Assembly (NCBI RefSeq): GCF_018829635.1
Contig: NZ_JAHKKG010000015.1
Location: 186,001-250,000 of the forward strand
Direction of reading: 5' to 3'
Source: Paractinoplanes bogorensis
Lineage (GTDB): Bacteria; Actinomycetota; Actinomycetes; Mycobacteriales; Micromonosporaceae
Length of the DNA: 64,000 nt
Part shown: positions 29,574 through 36,957 of the stretch, in pieces
Position numbering within the stretch: position 1 is the stretch's first letter
Layout: each line of letters starts with the position of its first letter
Position numbers and translations under genes: made by a program
Notes under the pieces: generated by a model
Database searches by the model: none
What the model was told of the DNA's origin: nothing
What the model saw: only the letters and a program-made list of their open reading frames with translations

Positions 29574-30299
29574 CTATTTCAGGGAGGTTGCCGCGGCGCG
29601 GGCCTGATCCAGATCGGTGAAGCCCTCGAGACGGTAGGTGACCGATTCCGACTCCCAGATCAGGGTCGGCGTGGCCAGCCGGGCCGTCGCCTGTCGCTCC
29701 GTGCCGGCGCGGTCGACGTAGGTCAGCGTGTGCGGCTCGGGCAGCCAGATCGCCATCGACGCGCCGGGGAAGTCGACCCAGCGCGCCCCTTCGGCCTGCT
29801 TGAAGAAGACGGCGGCGGAACCGGCGAACTGGTCGAACCGCACCGTGCCGCCGCGATACGCCACGCTGACCACTCTCGGCACTCCGGACGCGTCGGGATC
29901 GGCCAGTTCGACGCGTTCGGGCGTCCCGAGGCTCGCCGGCAGCTTCACGGTGAACGGCGCCCGCTGCCGGGCCTGGTCGAGGGTGACGACGCCGGTCGAC
30001 GGCAGCGGGCTCGGGCTCGGCCGGGGCGGGGCGGGGGCGGCCTGGCGCACCTCGATGCCGGCCACGTGCAGCACCGAGACGACCGCGTCGACCACGGCGG
30101 CGCGGGCCGGTTCGACCGCGGTCACGGTCACGACCACGGCGGCCAGCGCGGACGCCAGCCAGAGACGCCAACGGCGCTTCCGTACGGGCGCGGTCAGTCT
30201 CGCCCGCACGGCGGCGCGCTGGTCGGCCGGGCCGGGCACGGCCAGCCAGGGGTCGAGGTCGCGCAGTTCGGCGATCAGGTCGTCGTGGTTCTCAGGCAC
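29574..30299 (-). CDS. putative membrane anti-sigma partner of the adjacent ECF factor
   Basis: 241 residues: a short cytoplasmic N-terminus with a DLDPWLAVP motif, one membrane helix at about residues 44-62, a Pro/Ser linker, then an extracellular beta-rich domain. It has no zinc-finger motif, but its gene overlaps the sigma gene's end by eight bases, the position normally taken by an anti-sigma factor. This type is frequent beside SigE-like ECF genes in actinobacteria. The exact family is not recognised. Confidence 0.7.
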   Translation of the reverse strand: MPENHDDLIAELRDLDPWLAVPGPADQRAAVRARLTAPVRKRRWRLWLASALAAVVVTVTAVEPARAAVVDAVVSVLHVAGIEVRQAAPAPPRPSPSPLPSTGVVTLDQARQRAPFTVKLPASLGTPERVELADPDASGVPRVVSVAYRGGTVRFDQFAGSAAVFFKQAEGARWVDFPGASMAIWLPEPHTLTYVDRAGTERQATARLATPTLIWESESVTYRLEGFTDLDQARAAATSLK

Positions 30300-30861
30300 C
30301 GGGCACCTCCTCGGTCGCGAGGTGCTCGCGGAGGCGGCCCAGCGCCCGGGCCGTCCGCGACTTCACGGTCCCCTTGGGCACGCCCAGGGCGGTCGCCGTC
30401 TCCTGTTCGCCCAGGTCGAGCAGGAAACGGCAGACCAGCACCTCCTGATCGCGCTCCGGGAGCAGCTTGAGGGTGCGCACGAGGCGCTCGCGGCGGTCCC
30501 GGGCCAGCACCGTGTCGGCCGGGTCGGGCTCGTCGCGCAGCGGCTCGGTCACCGCGGCCGCCCGCAGGGCCAGCCCGTCCCGGCGGCGGCGCGAGCGGTG
30601 CAGGTTGCGGGTCTCGTTGGCCACGATGGCGAGCAGCCACGGGCGGAAGCCGGACTCGCCGCGGTAGCGCGACAACTGCCGGTACGCCTTCACCAACGCC
30701 TCCTGCACCACATCGTCGGCGTCGTCCCCCGCGCCGAGCAGCACGGCGGCCCGGTGCGCGGGCACGGTGTAGCGGGCGACCAGGACCTCGTAGGCCTCCA
30801 GGTCGCCACCCCGAGCCCGGCTCACCGCCGTGGCGTCGTCTAGTTCTGTGGCCTTACTCAG
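30292..30861 (-). CDS. ECF sigma factor with a probable CTG start
   Basis: 189 residues if translation begins at CTG 30861, eight bases after the strong site GGAGGAG (30870-30876). Region 2 includes ADDVVQEALVKAYRQL; region 4 includes LLPERDQEVLVCRFLLDL and GVPKGTVKSRTARAL. The alternative GTG 30825 would give 177 residues but has no ribosome site and would cut the usual N-terminal helix of region 2. The upstream frame to 31467 is open only because of base composition. The gene overlaps its membrane partner and is divergent from a Tat lipoprotein gene. Confidence 0.85.
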   Translation of the reverse strand: MSKATELDDATAVSRARGGDLEAYEVLVARYTVPAHRAAVLLGAGDDADDVVQEALVKAYRQLSRYRGESGFRPWLLAIVANETRNLHRSRRRRDGLALRAAAVTEPLRDEPDPADTVLARDRRERLVRTLKLLPERDQEVLVCRFLLDLGEQETATALGVPKGTVKSRTARALGRLREHLATEEVPGA

Positions 30862-31003
30862 CGTCGAAGCTCCTCCGCATCCGAATCGACACTGCCTTGA
30901 CACCGCCCGCGCCGGAAGGGTTCCCGCGAATTCGAACCCGGCCCCCGGGAACCTGTCGCCGGGTCGCGGTGTCGACAGGGTGGACCCGATCGGAGGCTCA
31001 GCC

Positions 31004-32215
31004 ATGACCACACGTCGCTCGTTCCTCGCCCTGTCCGGCGGGGTGCTCGCCGCCTCGGCCCTGGCCGCCTGCCGCGAGCCCGAAGCGTCGGCCGCGCCGC
31101 CCGTCGCCGCCGTTCCCGACGTGCTGCTGGCCGGCAGCCGGGGCGGCCTGGTGCGGTCGACCGGCACCGACACACGCGTGCTCGGCGCGCACGCCGCGCT
31201 GAGCCGTGACGGTGCCATCGCGTACTCCACCGACGGCGACTTCGTCGTTCGGCTGGACGCGGCCACCGGGGCACCCCTCCAGAAGGAAGAGATCGGGGGT
31301 GGATGGGTGCCCCGGGTGGTCGCCGAATCCGGAAACGCTTGTGTCCTCACGACTTTCGAGCCGGCCGAGCCACCCGCGCCGCGCGCCACGACGGCGCTGC
31401 TGGTGACCGGTCCGGGCGGGCCCCGCAAGTTCGAACTGACCGGATGCATCGAACCGGATGCCTTCACCGCCGACGGTCAGGGACTCTTCGTGCTCGACTG
31501 GCTGCCCGCCGACAAACCCGATCATTACCGCGTACGGATGCTCGACTTCGCCGACGGCAAGACGTACCCGCTGTTCACCCGGGACAAGCAGCCGGTGCCC
31601 GCGGGAGCCGAGGAGCAGATGCGCGGCCGGGGACGGCAGGCGGTCTATTCACGGGAGCGGCAGACGCTCTACACGCTGTACACGCACCAGCCCGGGCATC
31701 AGCACACCCGCAACCTGATCAGCGGGACCAAGGCCGAGGTGCACGCGTTCGTCCACGTGCTGCACCTGGCCGAGCGCTGGGCCTACTGCCTGGATCTGCC
31801 CGATCCGTTCGGGCACGGGCCGGCCGCGGGACACGCGCTGGCCGTGGACAGGCAGCACATCGCCGTGCTCGAGACGACGTCGGGCACGCTGCTCTACGCC
31901 GGGGCCGAGACGATGGAGATCGAGCGGGTGGCCCGCGTTCCGGCCGCGGCCGGGCCGGCCAGTCTCGCGCTCGGTGGCGATCGACGGGTGTTCGCGGCCG
32001 ATGGCACGACCGTGCACGTGCTCGACCGGTCGACCGACACCGCGCTGGCCGCGTGGTCGCTGCCGTCGGCCGCGCGCGGGCTGGCCCTGAGTCGCGACGG
32101 CTCGCGGCTGTATGCGGGCGGCACCGACGAGGCGGTCTGGCTGGACACGGCTGCGGGATCACTCGCCGGCCGGGCTCGCGTCGAGGGGCTGACCGAGGTG
32201 CTGTCGGTGCACTGA
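31004..32215 (+). CDS. Tat-exported beta-propeller lipoprotein
   Basis: 403 residues from ATG 31004 (GGAGG eight bases upstream). The N-terminus has a twin-arginine motif TRRSFLAL and a lipobox ending in AAC at about residue 23, so the protein is folded inside, exported by Tat and lipid-anchored. The mature part is a repeating beta-propeller with short blades (RGLALSRDGSRLYAGG near the end). No metal or catalytic motif is visible. It is divergent from the ECF sigma gene and could be a target or sensor for it (inference). Confidence 0.8.
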   Translation: MTTRRSFLALSGGVLAASALAACREPEASAAPPVAAVPDVLLAGSRGGLVRSTGTDTRVLGAHAALSRDGAIAYSTDGDFVVRLDAATGAPLQKEEIGGGWVPRVVAESGNACVLTTFEPAEPPAPRATTALLVTGPGGPRKFELTGCIEPDAFTADGQGLFVLDWLPADKPDHYRVRMLDFADGKTYPLFTRDKQPVPAGAEEQMRGRGRQAVYSRERQTLYTLYTHQPGHQHTRNLISGTKAEVHAFVHVLHLAERWAYCLDLPDPFGHGPAAGHALAVDRQHIAVLETTSGTLLYAGAETMEIERVARVPAAAGPASLALGGDRRVFAADGTTVHVLDRSTDTALAAWSLPSAARGLALSRDGSRLYAGGTDEAVWLDTAAGSLAGRARVEGLTEVLSVH

Positions 32216-32375
32216 CGAGCGAGGGAAGGCGCGGACACGTCGGGCGAGCCGCCTGCCGGTCGTACGGAAAGGTCTCGGAAGTTTCGGTGCCAATGGCGCG
32301 ACATCTTCCGACCAGCGGGCAACCTACCGCAGCTCCATCGATACGGAACTATCGCGGACTCTCGTAATTTAGAGG

Positions 32376-32405
32376 TTGACTCACCCTGGGCGCGCTCCCA
32401 AGATG
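32376..32405 (+). promoter_or_regulatory. sigma-70-type promoter with CebR-like operator in the spacer
   Basis: TTGACT (32376-32381) and AAGATG (32400-32405) are separated by 18 bases. The spacer holds TGGGCGCGCTCCCA (32387-32400), one base different from TGGGAGCGCTCCCA, the known binding site of CebR-type LacI repressors in streptomycetes. A repressor bound there would block RNA polymerase. It controls the CE4-CBM2 gene starting 90 bases downstream. Confidence 0.6.
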
Positions 32406-32495
32406 AGAGAGACAGTGATGCTCGTCTCTTCGTCGGCGGGCGGGCGGCTTCCACCGGCCACCCGTCCGCCGCGTTCCCCGAGAGGTGAATCCCCC

Positions 32496-33476
32496 GTGAT
32501 CAGAAAGATCGTCCTCACCGCCGCGGCCGCGCTCCTGGCCGGGGCGGGCGCCGTCGCGCTGACCCCGAGCGCCGACGCCGCCGCGGCCTGTTCCAACGGC
32601 TACGTCGGCCTGACCTACGACGACGGACCCAATCCCGGCACCACCACGCAGCTGCTGAACACCCTGCGCAGCAACGGATTGCGGGCCACGATGTTCAACA
32701 CCGGCCAGAACGCGGCGGCCAACCCCGGCCTGGTCGCGTCACAGGTCTCGGCCGGCATGTGGGTCGGCAACCACAGCTACACCCACCCGCACATGCTCAC
32801 GCTGAGCTCGGCCCAGATGTCGTCCGAGCTGTCCCGCACCCAGACCGCGATCCGCAACGGCGGCGGCGGAACCCCGACGATCTTCCGGCCCCCGTACGGC
32901 GAGACCAACGCCACGCTGCAGTCGGCCGCCTCGGCCCTGGGGCTGCGCACGGTGACCTGGGACGTGGACTCGCAGGACTGGAACGGGGCGAGCACCGCGG
33001 CGATCGTGTCGGCCGCCGCGCGACTGACCAACGGGCAGCTGATCCTGATGCACGACAACTACGCCACCACGATCGCGGCCATCCCGCAGATCGCGGCCGG
33101 GCTGTCCGCGCGCGGTCTGTGCGCCGGCATGATCTCGTCGTCCACCGGTCGCGCCGTGGCCCCCAGCGGCGGCAGTAACCCGACCACACCTCCGCCCACC
33201 GGCGGTTCGTCCTGCACCACCACCTACACCCCGGGTCAGCAGTGGAGCGACCGTTTCAACGGCTCGGTGTCGGTGGGCGGCAGCAGCAACTGGGTCGTCA
33301 CCGTGACCCTGCGCTCGCCGCAGAAGGTGATCGCGACCTGGAACGCCTCGGTGAGCTGGGACAGCACCGGCCTGGTGATGACCGCGCGGCCCAACGGCAA
33401 CGGCAACACGTTCGGCTTCACCATCCAGCACGGCGGCAACTGGACCCAGCCGTCGCTGAGCTGCCGGACGGCCTGA
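32496..33476 (+). CDS. secreted CE4 polysaccharide deacetylase with CBM2 module
   Basis: 326 residues from GTG 32496 (AGAGGTG about eight bases upstream). A signal peptide ends near residue 30 (SADAAAAC). The CE4 domain shows TYDDGPNPG (metal Asp), HSYTHPHM (metal His pair), RPPYGETN and LMHDNY. After a Thr/Pro/Gly linker, a short CBM2 cellulose/xylan-binding module follows, bounded by Cys and ending in SLSCRTA. Such enzymes remove acetyl groups from xylan or chitin. The operator upstream suggests induction by a plant-polysaccharide sugar. Confidence 0.92.
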   Translation: MIRKIVLTAAAALLAGAGAVALTPSADAAAACSNGYVGLTYDDGPNPGTTTQLLNTLRSNGLRATMFNTGQNAAANPGLVASQVSAGMWVGNHSYTHPHMLTLSSAQMSSELSRTQTAIRNGGGGTPTIFRPPYGETNATLQSAASALGLRTVTWDVDSQDWNGASTAAIVSAAARLTNGQLILMHDNYATTIAAIPQIAAGLSARGLCAGMISSSTGRAVAPSGGSNPTTPPPTGGSSCTTTYTPGQQWSDRFNGSVSVGGSSNWVVTVTLRSPQKVIATWNASVSWDSTGLVMTARPNGNGNTFGFTIQHGGNWTQPSLSCRTA

Positions 33477-33543
33477 CGCGACGTGTGCGGGGCGTGGTTC
33501 GCCGCGCCCCACACATCGACGTTCCTTGTTAGAGTGCTGCCCC

Positions 33544-34011
33544 GTGCGCCGTCTCGTGACCGCCCTCCTCGCCCTCGCGCTCGTGCCCGCCCTCGCCGCC
33601 TGCGGCCTGTTCGGCGAGTCCGACCAGGAGCGCCTCGACCGACTGATCGCCAAGGATCCGAAGTTCACCGTCTTCGTCAAGAACGCAGTCACCGAGCAGC
33701 AGAAGACCGGCATCGAGAAGTACCTGCACACGGTCCCGCACGTGCTGAACGTCGAGTTCGAAACCCGCGAGCAGGCCCTCAACCGGCTGAAGGAGATGTA
33801 CGCGGCCAAGCCGGACGAGATGCCGGACATCACGGCCGACGTGCTGCCGGAGTCGTACGTCGTCTACGTGCCCGACGCCGACGCGCTGCGGGCCGCCCGG
33901 GACAGCCCGCAGGCGGCCGGGATCAAGGATCTGCCCGGCGTGCAGGACGTGGTCTTCGGGTGTCTGCAGGCGTCGGAGTGCCAGGAGCAGCTCGACCAGA
34001 TGGACAAGTGA
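33544..34011 (+). CDS. lipoprotein with FtsX-type extracellular domain
   Basis: 155 residues from GTG 33544; TAGAGT at 33530-33535 ends eight bases before it, suggesting a leaderless mRNA. The signal peptide ends in a lipobox (ALAAC). The mature protein follows the FtsX extracellular domain pattern: TVFVKNAVTEQQKTGIEKYL, then a VEFETREQALNRLKEMY block and LPESYVVYV. In cell division FtsX carries this domain between membrane helices and uses it to activate peptidoglycan hydrolases; here it stands alone as a lipoprotein. Two cysteines near the C-terminus may pair. Confidence 0.75.
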   Translation: MRRLVTALLALALVPALAACGLFGESDQERLDRLIAKDPKFTVFVKNAVTEQQKTGIEKYLHTVPHVLNVEFETREQALNRLKEMYAAKPDEMPDITADVLPESYVVYVPDADALRAARDSPQAAGIKDLPGVQDVVFGCLQASECQEQLDQMDK

Positions 34012-34061
34012 TCACCGGAGTGGCGCCGGGCATTCGGTGATCAAGTCGGTACATTGGGGAC

Positions 34062-34370
34062 ATGGCAACGATCTCTCTACGCGGCGCTCTGCTGCGATCG
34101 TTGCCTGCCCTGCTCCTGCTGCTGACGTTCGCCTTCGTCGCGCCTCAGCCGGTCAGCGTGCCCGTCCTCGCCGGGGTCACCCACAGCACCTCCCCCGCGG
34201 CGCCGACGACGGCAGGGTCCACAGCCGACACTCCGGACGACCTCGCGTCGACGGATGCGGCCTCCGCGCGTACGCCCGGCGCTCCGGTCGCCGACCGCAC
34301 CCGCGACCTCTCCGCTCAGGTCACCGCCGGGGTTTCCGGATCCCGCGCTCCGCCGTTCGCTATCGCCTGA
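34062..34370 (+). CDS. small membrane or secreted protein
   Basis: 102 residues with a hydrophobic N-terminal segment (about 12-30), then a Thr/Ala/Ser/Pro-rich tail. TACATT at 34050-34055 ends six bases before the ATG, so the gene has a plausible leaderless promoter. No family is recognised; low-complexity tails of this type are common in short surface proteins. It sits alone between two unrelated genes. Confidence 0.5.
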   Translation: MATISLRGALLRSLPALLLLLTFAFVAPQPVSVPVLAGVTHSTSPAAPTTAGSTADTPDDLASTDAASARTPGAPVADRTRDLSAQVTAGVSGSRAPPFAIA

Positions 34371-34473
34371 CCATCCGCTGACGGCTCCACAGCCGTCCGG
34401 TGGTCGCCGCCCGCGCTGATCAGCGCGCTTCCCATCTTCACGCGGACTTGCGAGCGAACAGGACTACCTGACG

Positions 34474-35253
34474 ATGAACGTTGTTGCCGAAATGCTGCTG
34501 GAAACCCCCGCCCCCGCCGCCATCTGGGCCACCCTCTGGATCCTCACCCTGCCCGCCGTGCTGCTGCTGGCCAGCCCCGAGGCGATGCGCAACCCGGGTC
34601 AGCTGCTGCGGGCCCTGGCCCGCTACCTGCGACTGCCGGTCGGGCGGGGCGAGAAGCGCCGGGAGCTCGCCCTGGAGACGCTGGCCGCGACCCAGTTCGC
34701 CGAGGAGGTGCGGGTCGCCGCCGACCGGGCCGCCCTGGCCGCCGAGCGCTGGCACGAGCGGTGGGAGGCCTCGACCGACGAGGTGACCGAGGCTTACCAG
34801 GCCTGGCTCGACGCCGACGCCCGGCTGCGGGTGCGGCGCGCGGCGGCGGTCTTCGGCACCCCGTGGAGCGCGCAGACCCCGACCGAGTACGCCGCCCGGG
34901 AACGCTTCCTGCACAAAGCCGTGCGCACCGCGGCCGACAACGGCTGGCTGCCGGCCGCCGCGGTCGCCGACGCGATGGCCGGCCGGGCCGGTTGGGACGC
35001 CCGCCTGCACCCGGTGGAGCAGGAACTGGTCGTCTTCACCGCCGCGGCCGGTCACCTGCGCGACCGCTACGAGCGGGCCGTGGCTGCCGAGCGGGCCGCC
35101 GAGCGCGACGCCACGCTGGCCCGCCGCGCGAGCGACAGCCTGCGCCAGGAGTCCTGGATCGCCGCCGGTCGCGCCGCGGACCTGCGGCGCCTGGCCCCGG
35201 CCCGCTGGTCGGTCACCACGCCGGCCGGCGAACCGGCCGTGGCCTGGAACTGA
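34474..35253 (+). CDS. membrane-anchored coiled-coil protein of unknown function
   Basis: 259 residues. A hydrophobic helix at about residues 15-33 anchors the protein; the rest is almost entirely alpha-helical, rich in Ala, Arg and Glu with heptad-like spacing (for example EEVRVAADRAALAAERWHER), and would lie in the cytoplasm. No known domain is recognised. The gene has a single promoterless-looking upstream gap and no close partner. Codon use matches the neighbours. Confidence 0.7.
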   Translation: MNVVAEMLLETPAPAAIWATLWILTLPAVLLLASPEAMRNPGQLLRALARYLRLPVGRGEKRRELALETLAATQFAEEVRVAADRAALAAERWHERWEASTDEVTEAYQAWLDADARLRVRRAAAVFGTPWSAQTPTEYAARERFLHKAVRTAADNGWLPAAAVADAMAGRAGWDARLHPVEQELVVFTAAAGHLRDRYERAVAAERAAERDATLARRASDSLRQESWIAAGRAADLRRLAPARWSVTTPAGEPAVAWN

Positions 35254-35256
35254 CCC

Positions 35257-36081
35257 CTACGGCTTGGTGAGCAGGCAGCCCGACTTGTTCAGGTCGATCG
35301 TGCGCGAGGCCGTCAGACACGTCGTGAACCAGTAGGTCTGCTCGCCGTAGCTCTGACCCTGGTGCACCGAGATCGTGCCGTCAGCGGCGACCTCACAGGG
35401 GTTGTTGAGGGTGCAGCGCGCGCCGTCGTCGTTGCCGGTGTTGTTGATGCCGATGACCTGGCCGGACGAGGCGCTCACGATCGGCGAGCCCGAGGTGCCG
35501 TGGATGGTGTCGCAGGCGGTGTCGTAGCGGATCGAGTCCTTCCACGTCCAGTCGCCCTCCTTCAACTGCGGGACGAAGCCGTCGATCTTGCAGTTCCAGA
35601 TCCGCTTCCAGTAGCTGGACGGGATCGACATGGTCGTCCCGGCGGCCGGCCGGCTGCTCGCGATGGTCAGCGCAGTAGCGCCGTACCGGCTCTGCAGGGT
35701 GGCGAAGGTGCTGGTCAGGCGGTAGAGCGTGACGTCGGTGCCGGTCATCGTGGCGTAGAGGACGCGGTCGGCGCGGACGGTGCCGAGTGACCCGCCGGAG
35801 GCGTTGAGCAGGGTGCCCGACCGGGACGAGGTGCGATTTTGCAGCACCTGACCGGCGGCCAGGAAGCCGCCCTCGTAGCAATGGCCGTTGGTCAGCATCA
35901 TCGCCCGGTCGGTGCTCACCGAGGACGGGTAGCGCACCAGCGCCGCCGAGCAGTTGCTCAACGCGATGGTGTTGGCGAGAGTGGTGGCGGCGACCGCCTG
36001 GGCCTGCGCCGGGGCGATCACGATGCCGGTGATGGTGGCGACCGCGGCCGCGGCGGTGGCGAGAATCCGTCGTACGCGCAT
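35257..36081 (-). CDS. secreted trypsin-like serine protease
   Basis: 274 residues; a signal peptide of about 30 residues with a basic start (MRVRR) and AAGGGA upstream of the ATG. The S1-type triad is His in TNGHCYEG, Asp in TGTDVTLY and Ser in HGTSGSPI. Four to six cysteines outside the core suggest disulfides. It is divergent from the gasdermin-like gene with a GC-poor stretch between them, but its signal peptide makes it an extracellular enzyme and so an unlikely activator of a cytoplasmic protein. Confidence 0.9.
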   Translation of the reverse strand: MRVRRILATAAAAVATITGIVIAPAQAQAVAATTLANTIALSNCSAALVRYPSSVSTDRAMMLTNGHCYEGGFLAAGQVLQNRTSSRSGTLLNASGGSLGTVRADRVLYATMTGTDVTLYRLTSTFATLQSRYGATALTIASSRPAAGTTMSIPSSYWKRIWNCKIDGFVPQLKEGDWTWKDSIRYDTACDTIHGTSGSPIVSASSGQVIGINNTGNDDGARCTLNNPCEVAADGTISVHQGQSYGEQTYWFTTCLTASRTIDLNKSGCLLTKP

Positions 36082-36239
36082 GGGGGTTTCCCTTCTGGTA
36101 CCTGACGACGTCCGTCACCCTCGCACCGTCAAAAATCGATGTCAATCAATAACATTCGGGTCATACCTACAGTCCGTTGTGAACCTTGCGCGAGAAGGCC
36201 ACGATGGACCTCCACGAGACGAGCGCGGGGAGAACGATC

Positions 36240-36956
36240 ATGGGTACGGCCCGCAGATTCAGCAAGGTCCTGCACTCCGAGCTCGACGTGCACGCGGCCT
36301 GGATGCCGGTGACGAACACGTTCGCGCTGGGCGACTACGGCGTGATCAGCGACGGCGTCTTCGTCAAGATGGGCAACATCAAGGAATACGGCGTCTCGTT
36401 CACGGCCGGCGCGGGCGCACCGACCAGGATGCGCTTCCGGTCCGACGGCACGCGCGTGACGAGATTCGTCGCCGGGGCCGAGGTGCCCAACATCCCGCAG
36501 GTCGACCTCGAAGCGTCGATCCGCATCGAATTCTCCACAGAGGACTCCTTCTACATCGACGCGCCGGTGCTGACGGTCGAGTCCATTGAGGACGTCGCCC
36601 GGGTCGGTGCGGCGCTGCGGCAGGCCGAGGGGTGGCGCCGCAAATACCGGGTGGTGCATTCGACGTACACCGGTCAGGGTTGCACGATCATCTCGTCGCG
36701 GAAGGCGAACTCGGCATTCGAGCTCAGTGCCACGGCCGACGTGCTGCGGCTGCTCGAGCTCGGCCAGGCCCACGGCGGCATCACCCTCTCCGGCGAGGAG
36801 GCGGCGGGCCTCGAGGTGATCGGCGCGAGCGGCGTCGTCGGGCTCCGCCTGTTCAAGCTGCGCCTGTTCACCGGCCGGCCCGACATCCTGCGTCAGCCCG
36901 GCGACGACGACGAGGTCGAGTACGAGCCGGCCGGCGAGCTGGAGGACGACGTCTGA
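36240..36956 (+). CDS. gasdermin-like pore-forming protein (candidate)
   Basis: 238 residues from ATG 36240 (GGGGAG eight bases upstream); ATG 36204 would add 12. Order matches bacterial gasdermins: short amphipathic helix (about 3-15), MPVTNTFALGDYG, then VFVKMGNIKEYG resembling the xLxRLGxLxxx block, amphipathic strands (90-112), a helix (115-130), further strands with KYRVVHSTY, and a final GLRLFKLRLF strand at 201-210. The last 28 residues are strongly acidic and could be the autoinhibitory tail removed by a protease. The N-terminal cysteine that is palmitoylated in characterised bacterial gasdermins is absent. A CHAT protease starts one base downstream. If correct, cleavage would release a membrane pore and kill the cell during infection. 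Assignment rests on pattern and context, not alignment. Confidence 0.5.
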   Translation: MGTARRFSKVLHSELDVHAAWMPVTNTFALGDYGVISDGVFVKMGNIKEYGVSFTAGAGAPTRMRFRSDGTRVTRFVAGAEVPNIPQVDLEASIRIEFSTEDSFYIDAPVLTVESIEDVARVGAALRQAEGWRRKYRVVHSTYTGQGCTIISSRKANSAFELSATADVLRLLELGQAHGGITLSGEEAAGLEVIGASGVVGLRLFKLRLFTGRPDILRQPGDDDEVEYEPAGELEDDV

Positions 36957-36957
36957 G

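Noticed and set aside
35257..36081. The trypsin-like protease as the activator of the gasdermin-like protein
   Set aside because: It has a secretion signal and is divergent, while the CHAT protease is cytoplasmic and adjoins the gene directly.
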